In this document: one piece after another, positions 1 through 5,146 of the stretch
Position numbering within the stretch: the stretch's first letter is position 1
How the letters are laid out: each line of letters opens with the position of its first letter
Assembly: GCA_023423235.1 (NCBI GenBank)
Contig: JAFAFY010000075.1
Span: 1 to 6,462 of the forward strand
Length of the DNA stretch: 6,462 nt
Origin: Pseudomonadota bacterium
GTDB taxonomy: Bacteria; Pseudomonadota; Gammaproteobacteria; Xanthomonadales; Xanthomonadaceae
Direction: 5' to 3'
Position numbers and translations under genes: made by a program
Notes under the pieces: model-generated
Told to the model about the DNA's origin: nothing
What the model saw: only the letters and a program-made list of their open reading frames with translations
Databases searched by the model: none

Positions 1-78
1 ACCCGGAGGTTGCAACGGCGCCCCTGTCGTTCTCCTTTCGACCCACGGCTGGCACTGGAACGCTGTGCCTCCCGCGTC

Positions 79-111
79 GTCGTTGCTGCGCAGGCGGGAA
101 CCCAGCGACTT
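79..111. repeat. Degenerate REP-like intergenic element
   Basis: The stretch resembles, with about two mismatches, the palindromic intergenic repeat I recall as common in Xanthomonadaceae and other proteobacteria: a TTCCCGC arm, a short GCAG-type loop, a GCGGGAA arm, then CCAGCGACTT. The right arm GCGGGAA and the tail CCCAGCGACTT are intact here, while the left arm is eroded to GTTGCTGCG. An alternative left arm TCCCGC at 70-75 could pair with GCGGGA at 94-99 across an 18-base loop. Only one partial copy is in the window, so the repeat nature rests on memory of the motif and not on copies seen here. Confidence 0.4.
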
Positions 112-175
112 GCTCCTTTGAAGGACAACGGCCCGGCGATGCCGCCATTCGCACCACGATGCATCACCACTCACC

Positions 176-200
176 CATCATCTGCTAGCGTCAGGTGATG
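176..200 (+). promoter_or_regulatory. Hairpin over the start region of the lipoprotein gene
   Basis: Bases 176-184 (CATCATCTG) can pair with 192-200 (CAGGTGATG) to give nine base pairs, one of them a T-G wobble, around the 7-base loop CTAGCGT. The right arm contains the only Shine-Dalgarno-like sequence (AGGTGA, 193-198) and the GTG/ATG candidate starts at 195 and 198. If transcribed, the hairpin would hide these elements and could lower or switch translation. It could instead be a DNA operator, or chance. The pairing is seen directly; the role is inferred. Confidence 0.35.
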
Positions 201-623
201 ATTCCGCGCATGGCGCCATCATGGCCCCCATCGTTACGTTGCCTGTTGATGCTGGCAATGCCACTGCTGCTCACCGCATGCACGCCGGCAGTGCCCGCGC
301 GCGCCACCACGTCAACCGTGGCGGCCGATCCGTCGCAGTCGCCCATCACAGCAGGTACGTCGATGAGACCGATCAGTCCCGGCACCGAGGTAGCGAACAC
401 GCGCGTGCGGATTCCGTTGCGGGTGCAAGCCGGCAGCGAAGTCACAGGCCAGGTCCCGCCTGGCAGTGTGGTCGAGGCATCCGGACAGCGGTGGGTTGCC
501 GACGACAACGGACGCGTAGTGCTGAGCGCGCCGACGCAACCGGGACGGTGGGACGTGCGCGTGCATCGCGCAGGACATGCCACGCCCCTGCTGTTGCGCG
601 TTGATGTGATGGACGTCGAATAA
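198..623 (+). CDS. Small outer-membrane lipoprotein, function unknown
   Basis: The predicted protein is a lipoprotein of about 141 residues. Its N-terminus has an arginine-containing n-region, a hydrophobic stretch (CLLMLAMPLLL) and the lipobox LTAC, with Cys28 as the lipidation site. The following residue is Thr, not Asp, which favours the outer membrane. A Ser/Thr/Pro/Ala-rich linker runs to about residue 60. The last 75 residues (VRIPLRVQAGSEVTG to LLLRVDVMD) alternate like a small beta-sandwich, perhaps Ig-like, but I do not recognise a named family. The start is uncertain: GTG 195, ATG 198 and ATG 210 are all possible, with an in-frame TAG at 186-188 ruling out anything earlier. AGGTGA at 193-198 is too close to serve ATG 198 but could serve ATG 210 at a long spacing. 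All three keep the signal sequence. A strong terminator begins 8 bases after the stop, so the gene is probably a single transcription unit, upstream of and collinear with the autotransporter gene. Overlapping frames on both strands lack a comparable start signal or motif. Confidence 0.75.
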   Translation: MIPRMAPSWPPSLRCLLMLAMPLLLTACTPAVPARATTSTVAADPSQSPITAGTSMRPISPGTEVANTRVRIPLRVQAGSEVTGQVPPGSVVEASGQRWVADDNGRVVLSAPTQPGRWDVRVHRAGHATPLLLRVDVMDVE

Positions 624-630
624 TTACTGG

Positions 631-665
631 TGTTCAGCTGCATGCACGTGCGCTGAACATTTTTT
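631..665 (+). terminator. Rho-independent terminator of the lipoprotein gene
   Basis: TGTTCAGC (631-638) pairs perfectly with GCTGAACA (652-659), and an inner GCA/TGC pairing is possible in the loop. Six T residues follow at 660-665. The hairpin starts 8 bases after the TAA stop, the usual place for an intrinsic terminator. It implies that most transcription of the next gene starts downstream, or depends on read-through. Confidence 0.75.
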
Positions 666-682
666 CCCCTAAGGTGCCTGTC

Positions 683-710
683 CGGGTGACGCGTCGTGGT
701 CACCCGTTTT
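683..710 (+). promoter_or_regulatory. Leader hairpin upstream of the autotransporter gene
   Basis: CGGGTGAC (683-690) pairs perfectly with GTCACCCG (699-706) around the 8-base loop GCGTCGTG, followed by TTTT at 707-710. It lies 22 bases before the autotransporter start codon and just upstream of its ribosome binding site. It could be a weak second terminator backing up the one at 631-665, an attenuator or stabilising 5' hairpin in the mRNA leader, or a protein-binding palindrome. The T-run is short, so a leader or operator role is as likely as termination. No convincing sigma-70 promoter is visible between the two hairpins. Confidence 0.45.
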
Positions 711-719
711 CGTATCCAC

Positions 720-724
720 AGGGA
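720..724 (+). promoter_or_regulatory. Ribosome binding site of the autotransporter gene
   Basis: AGGGA, extended by AG, ends 8 bases before ATG 733. This is good Shine-Dalgarno spacing and supports that start over any internal one. Confidence 0.7.
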
Positions 725-732
725 AGAAACAG

Positions 733-3700
733 ATGACTGAAGTGTTGTATTCGCGCGCTCGCCTCCCCCGCGCCATCGCGAAGCGTTCACGCCTGGCGAT
801 CGCCATCACCGGCAGCCTGGTGGCACTTGCCGCCACGCCTGTACTGGCCACTGAAACGGCCGAGGACCGTAGCGCGCAGATCGCGGACGCGGTGGCGTCG
901 GCATTCGTGTCCGATCAGCAGATCACCCCGTCCCGGCAGATCACCGCCGCCACGCCTCTGGTCGACGGCTTCAGCAACCGCTGGCAACGCCGCGCGCCGT
1001 CGGCAGTCGCCGCCACGCCGGCAGCGAAGGCGGCGCCGAGCGCCGACACGCCCGACGCGGCGACCGATCCGCAGGCGTGGATCACCGAGGAGTTCCAGGC
1101 CGACTGGGGCCTGGAGACCATCAACGCGCACCATGCCTACGCGCGCGGCCTCAGCGGTGCGGGCGTTCGCCTGGGCCTGCTCGATTCGGGCGCCGGGTTC
1201 GAGCATCCCGAGTTCGCCGGCAAGGACCACCGCGGCCTGACGATGGCCGACGTGCTCGAAGACGGCACCCTGTGCAACACCCCGAGCGCGCTGGCCGGCC
1301 TCGACGCCTGCTTCTACAGCGAGGGCGACGAGGTCCAGATCAGCGGGCTGTACATCGACGAATCCCTGCGCCCCTACATCAATCCGGCGTTCGAGCACTG
1401 CATTGGCGAGGTCTGCTACAGCTACGAGAGCCATGGCACCCACGTGGCCGGCACGATGGCCGCCAACCGCGACGGCACCGGCATGCACGGCGTGGCCTGG
1501 GGCGCGACCCTGAGCTCGGCCCGCCTGTTCGGCGACAGCTATGAAGAGATTCCTGACATCCTGTGCGCGTTCTTCGGCATCGGCTGCATCTCGGCTTCGG
1601 TCGGCCCCTCGACGTCCGCGCTGGCGGGCATGTACGACCAGGCGATCGCGCAGGACGTACGCGCGATGAACCACAGCTGGGGCTGGGGTTACACCATCCG
1701 CGACAATGCCACCGTGCATGCGGTGCTCGATGGCCTGGAGGAAAGCAATCCGGATATCTACGAGCAGCTGGCGGCGATGGCCGATGCCTCCCGTCGCTCG
1801 GGCCTGCTGCAGGTCGTCGCGGCAGGCAACACCAACGCGCCGGGCCCGACGCTGGAACAGCGCCCGATCACCACGATTCCGGGCATGACGCCATACCTGT
1901 TCCCGGACATCGAGAAGTACTGGGTGGCCGTCGCCAACCTCAACGAGGACGGCGTGCTGTCGGCAAGCTCGATGCGCTGCGGCGCCGCGGCGCAGTGGTG
2001 CATCACGGCGCCGGGTACCAACACCACCTCTACCGTGTACGACGGCAGCCCGGTGGGCGGCAACCTAGTCGTCGACGATGCCGGCAACGTGCGCTACGAG
2101 TTCGAGGACCGCAACGGCGGCGTGGAATACGCCTACGCCGACTACACCGGCACCTCGATGGCCGCACCGCATGTCACCGGCGCGCTGGGCCTGCTGTTCG
2201 AACGCTTCCCCTATCTCAGCAGCGACCAGGTCCGCGACGTCATGCTGACCACCGCGGCCGACATCGGCGAGGAAGGCGTCGACGACATCTACGGCTGGGG
2301 CCTGCTGGACCTGCAGAAGGCAATCGAAGGCTACGGCCAGCTCCGGGTCGACACCAACGTGGTCATGGACACGCGCGCCGGTGGCCGCAAGGTCTGGGAG
2401 GGCGAGGCCTGGGACGACTGGACCAACGACATCGGCGGCCCCGGCCACCTGACCAAGGGCGGCGCAGGCTGGCTGCGGCTCTCGGGCGACAACAGCTTCG
2501 GCGGCGCCACCGTCGACGCGGGCCTGCTCGAGTTCGACGGTGCCAACACCCTGGCCGGCGGCGTCCAGGTCAACGGCGGCACCCTGCTCGTCGGTGGCAG
2601 CCTGGGGGGCAGCGACCTGACCGTCTCCGGCGGGCTGGCCGTGGTCAACGGCAGCGTCAGCGGCGGGAGCACCCGCATCGAGGCCGGCGGCACGCTGGGC
2701 GGCAGCGGCACACTGGGCGATACCTGGGTCGCGGGCACCATCGCACCGGGCAATTCGATCGGCACCCTGACCGTCGATGGCGACTACACCCAGACCGCGG
2801 ACGCGCGTCTCGTCGCCGAGCTGCAGCCGCCCGACCAGGCCGACCTGCTGCACGTGACCGGCACCGCCAACCTGCTGGGTGGCACCCTGGTGGCGAGCAG
2901 CCTGCCGGGTACCTACCTGCTCGGACAGCAGTACCGCATCCTGTCGGCCAATGGCGGTATCGACGGCACGTTCGACACCCTCGATGCCAGCAGCGTGTCG
3001 CCGTTCCTGTCGCTGTCGCTGCTCTACGGCGCCGATGCGATCGACCTCAACGTGGCCCGTGGCGCGGCACTGGCGACCGCGGCGCAGAGCCCCAACCAGC
3101 TGGCGACCGCCGGCGCGCTGGATGCCCTCTCCAACGACAACACACTGCTGCTGCCGCTGACCCAGCTCAGCGAAGCCGAGGCACCGGCCGCGTTCGACCA
3201 GTTGTCGGGCGAGATCCATACCAGCGCGCAGCAGGTGCTGCTCGACAGCGGCCGGTTGGTCCGTGATGCGGCGATCGCACGTGCGTCCACCGGCCAGGAT
3301 GTTTTCCGCGGCCAGCGCGACGACGATGCCAACACCGGAGCCTGGGTAGAGATCCAGCGCCAGGGTGGACGCATCGCCGGCGACGGCAATGCCGCACGCA
3401 CGCAGTACTCCGGTACCGCGGCGCTGGTCGGCGTCGACCATCAGTTCGACGGTGGCTGGCGGGTCGGCGCGTTCGGCGGAGTCGGCAGCACCGATTTCGA
3501 TGTCCGCCAGCGCGGCTCCAAGGGCGATGCCGACACCCGCCACGTCGGTGTCTACGGCGCCCAGGCCTGGGGCGGGCTCGGCGTCCGCGCCGGCTACAGC
3601 TACGCCTGGCACGAGCTGGACATCGAACGCGACGTCCGCTTTGCCGGTTACGACGCGGGCGTGCACGGCCGCTACGACGCCACCGCCTGGCAGGCATTCG

Positions 3701-4161
3701 CGGAGGTCGGCTACCGCTTCGGCAACGACACCTGGGAGCTGGAGCCCTATTTGCAGTACGCCCATATCGCCCTCGACCACGACGCGTTCGCCGAGGACGG
3801 TGGCACAGCGGCGCTGCAGGGCAACAGCGGCGACAGCCGTGTCGACCTGGGCACCGCCGGCCTGCGCTTCAACGTCAACCTCCGCGGCAGCGCGCAGGAA
3901 CAGAGCTGGCTGAGCCTGCGCGGCAACCTGGGCTACCGCCATGCGGGCGGCGACCAGGTCCGGGCAACGCAGCTCTCGTTCGACGGCAGCAACTGGTACG
4001 ACGCACGCAGCGCGGCGATCACCGACGAGGCCGCCCTGGTCGAACTGGGCATCGCCGCACGCACCTCCACCAACAGCCTGCTGGAGCTGGGCTACAGCGG
4101 CGTACTGGCGGACGAAGCCCGCGATCACGGCGCCAACGCCCGCTTCTCCGTGCAGTTCTGA
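733..4161 (+). CDS. Autotransporter subtilisin-like serine protease (S8 family, type Va secretion)
   Basis: This 1142-residue protein should be exported by Sec and carry its own outer-membrane translocator. Residues 1-39 form a signal peptide with a basic n-region (RAIAKRSR), a hydrophobic core and a probable cut after VLA. Residues 40 to about 125 are an Ala/Pro-rich propeptide-like region with no recognisable inhibitor domain. The S8 domain spans about 126-530, with Asp151 in LLDSG, His234 in SHGTHVAG, oxyanion Asn366 in AAGN and Ser475 in GTSMAAPH, so the protease should be active. An autotransporter-associated beta-strand repeat (LTKGGAGWLRLSGDNSF, from 573) leads into a Gly-rich beta-helix with APGNSIGTLTV at 671-681. 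Residues 780-850 give the helical linker (FDQLSGEIH, 821-829). The barrel fills about 866-1142 and ends in Phe. Length and layout fit known S8 autotransporters such as the SphB1/Serratia serine protease type. The substrate is unknown. Oddities are loops enlarged relative to subtilisin and eight cysteines, all between residues 181 and 423. Confidence 0.96.
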   Translation: MTEVLYSRARLPRAIAKRSRLAIAITGSLVALAATPVLATETAEDRSAQIADAVASAFVSDQQITPSRQITAATPLVDGFSNRWQRRAPSAVAATPAAKAAPSADTPDAATDPQAWITEEFQADWGLETINAHHAYARGLSGAGVRLGLLDSGAGFEHPEFAGKDHRGLTMADVLEDGTLCNTPSALAGLDACFYSEGDEVQISGLYIDESLRPYINPAFEHCIGEVCYSYESHGTHVAGTMAANRDGTGMHGVAWGATLSSARLFGDSYEEIPDILCAFFGIGCISASVGPSTSALAGMYDQAIAQDVRAMNHSWGWGYTIRDNATVHAVLDGLEESNPDIYEQLAAMADASRRSGLLQVVAAGNTNAPGPTLEQRPITTIPGMTPYLFPDIEKYWVAVANLNEDGVLSASSMRCGAAAQWCITAPGTNTTSTVYDGSPVGGNLVVDDAGNVRYEFEDRNGGVEYAYADYTGTSMAAPHVTGALGLLFERFPYLSSDQVRDVMLTTAADIGEEGVDDIYGWGLLDLQKAIEGYGQLRVDTNVVMDTRAGGRKVWEGEAWDDWTNDIGGPGHLTKGGAGWLRLSGDNSFGGATVDAGLLEFDGANTLAGGVQVNGGTLLVGGSLGGSDLTVSGGLAVVNGSVSGGSTRIEAGGTLGGSGTLGDTWVAGTIAPGNSIGTLTVDGDYTQTADARLVAELQPPDQADLLHVTGTANLLGGTLVASSLPGTYLLGQQYRILSANGGIDGTFDTLDASSVSPFLSLSLLYGADAIDLNVARGAALATAAQSPNQLATAGALDALSNDNTLLLPLTQLSEAEAPAAFDQLSGEIHTSAQQVLLDSGRLVRDAAIARASTGQDVFRGQRDDDANTGAWVEIQRQGGRIAGDGNAARTQYSGTAALVGVDHQFDGGWRVGAFGGVGSTDFDVRQRGSKGDADTRHVGVYGAQAWGGLGVRAGYSYAWHELDIERDVRFAGYDAGVHGRYDATAWQAFAEVGYRFGNDTWELEPYLQYAHIALDHDAFAEDGGTAALQGNSGDSRVDLGTAGLRFNVNLRGSAQEQSWLSLRGNLGYRHAGGDQVRATQLSFDGSNWYDARSAAITDEAALVELGIAARTSTNSLLELGYSGVLADEARDHGANARFSVQF

Positions 4162-4188
4162 CGGGGCAACCCGCAAGCAGGCAACGAA

Positions 4189-4214
4189 AAAGGAGCGGCT
4201 TCGGCCGCTCCTTT
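4189..4214. terminator. Bidirectional intrinsic terminator between convergent genes
   Basis: AAAGGAGCGGC (4189-4199) pairs perfectly with GCCGCTCCTTT (4204-4214) around a TTCG tetraloop closed by C-G, an exceptionally stable hairpin. On the plus strand the stem's T residues are followed by CTT. On the minus strand the stem is followed by further T from the A-run at 4187-4191, giving five T in a row. It lies 27 bases after the autotransporter stop and about 70 bases after the minus-strand hydrolase stop, so it can end both transcripts. Confidence 0.9.
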
Positions 4215-4282
4215 CTTGTATGTCACGAGGTCAGGCGCAGGCCGGTTGGCTGAGCCGGCGACATCCGCTGTCGGAGATGGTG

Positions 4283-5146
4283 CTACTTGAGGCGCCCGAC
4301 CAGCCGCAGCGACGGGCTGACCTCGAAATCCCGAGGCCGCACCAGTCGCGCACTCGGGTGGGCATCCTCGACAGGTGTCGCTGCCTTCAATAGTCGCGCC
4401 CCGGCATTGGCGTCATCGGGCAGGCCGAGCATCGCCCGCGCCTGCGCATGCAGCCGCGCGGTCTCCTGCGCATCGTCGCCGGTTGCCAGCAGCCCACCCT
4501 CTATCCGGGCCTTGTCCCAGCCCAGCATGTGCGCGATTTCCTGCAGCAGCTTGACCGGATCGATATCCGGCAGCGGCAGCGGATTGGGGATGCGTTCGAG
4601 GATGCGCGGGCGCAGCCGCCCCATCGGCGTGACTGCACATTCCGACAGGCTGCGATACACCAGCTCGCTGCAGACCAGGGTCTTGCCGCCATCGTCGAGC
4701 AGCACGCGCAGGGCGATGTTGACGGCTACGCGCCAGCCAGGCGGAATCTCGCCGGCGTTGCGCAGCGCCGACCACAGCCCCAGCACCACCAGACCGTACT
4801 TCGCATAGGGATGCCCGAGATAGCCGTCGGCGCAGGCGACGATGCTGGCGCGGTCGGCGTCGTCGAACGGCATGCCGTCATGCGCGACGGCGCGGTAGAC
4901 ATCGATCCGCGGCACTTCGTCCATCGCCAGCAGCGCCGCGACCGGCGTGGTCAGCACCCCGGCGGTGATCGCCTCGACCACGGCGTCGGGCCCGGTTGCG
5001 ATCGCCGCGTGGCTGTACTGGCTTTCCCCCAGCCACGCCACAACCGACGAGAAATCGCCGGCGCTGCGCATCAGCAGCACATCGCCGGGCTGGATGTCGG
5101 CGGCAGCGACGCCTGGTACGGGCGCGAGGTCACGCGATGTGATCAT
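4283..5146 (-). CDS. YiiX-type permuted papain-like cysteine hydrolase (NlpC/P60 superfamily)
   Basis: The 287-residue product resembles the permuted papain-like amidases of the YiiX/YebB/YaeF group. Near the N-terminus is the family's QPGDVLL strand (19-25), then the His-bearing segment YSHAAIATG with His46, and VVEAI with Glu58, a plausible third catalytic residue. The nucleophile Cys159 lies in LVCSELVYRSL. His before Cys is the circularly permuted order of this group. Members cleave amide or ester bonds in peptides or lipids; the substrate here cannot be told. No signal peptide or membrane segment is evident, so the protein is probably cytoplasmic. It is longer than YiiX (about 200 residues): residues 190-287 form a tail rich in Ala, Leu and charged residues that I do not recognise. 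The start is well supported: ATG overlaps the upstream cyclase stop as ATGA, and AGGA lies 7 bases before it. Expression should be coupled to the cyclase gene. Confidence 0.85.
   Translation of the reverse strand: MITSRDLAPVPGVAAADIQPGDVLLMRSAGDFSSVVAWLGESQYSHAAIATGPDAVVEAITAGVLTTPVAALLAMDEVPRIDVYRAVAHDGMPFDDADRASIVACADGYLGHPYAKYGLVVLGLWSALRNAGEIPPGWRVAVNIALRVLLDDGGKTLVCSELVYRSLSECAVTPMGRLRPRILERIPNPLPLPDIDPVKLLQEIAHMLGWDKARIEGGLLATGDDAQETARLHAQARAMLGLPDDANAGARLLKAATPVEDAHPSARLVRPRDFEVSPSLRLVGRLK

Noticed and set aside
50..63. Sigma-54-like promoter, TGGCAC followed by a GC
   Set aside because: The GG and GC elements are separated by 9 bases where 10 are required, and the -12 element reads CGCTG in place of TTGCA/T.
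10..198. 62-codon plus-strand frame at the left edge
   Set aside because: It has a TTG start, an Arg/Pro/Ala-rich composition without domain, overlap with the repeat-like element, and ends inside the start region of the lipoprotein gene.
594..624. Sigma-70-like promoter TTGCGC ... AATAAT at the end of the lipoprotein gene
   Set aside because: The spacing is 19 bases, the -35 match is poor, and the transcript would run straight into the terminator at 631-665.
191..790. 199-codon minus-strand frame opposite the lipoprotein gene
   Set aside because: It runs through two terminator-like hairpins and the autotransporter ribosome binding site. The opposing frame has a signal sequence, a lipobox and a terminator right after its stop.
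1563..3266. 567-codon open frame in another plus-strand frame inside the autotransporter gene
   Set aside because: The product is Arg/Gly/Pro-rich, typical of an out-of-frame reading of GC-rich DNA, and has no recognisable motif.
2065..4176. 703-codon open frame on the minus strand opposite the autotransporter
   Set aside because: Long antisense frames are expected opposite a GC-rich gene. The translation is low-complexity Ala/Gly/Val/Gln sequence with no domain, and the plus-strand gene accounts for every motif.
4235..4277. Short inverted repeats (GCCGG/CCGGC and CGACA/TGTCG) after the UUCG terminator
   Set aside because: Stems are only 5 bp, with no T-run on either strand; such repeats are common by chance in GC-rich DNA.
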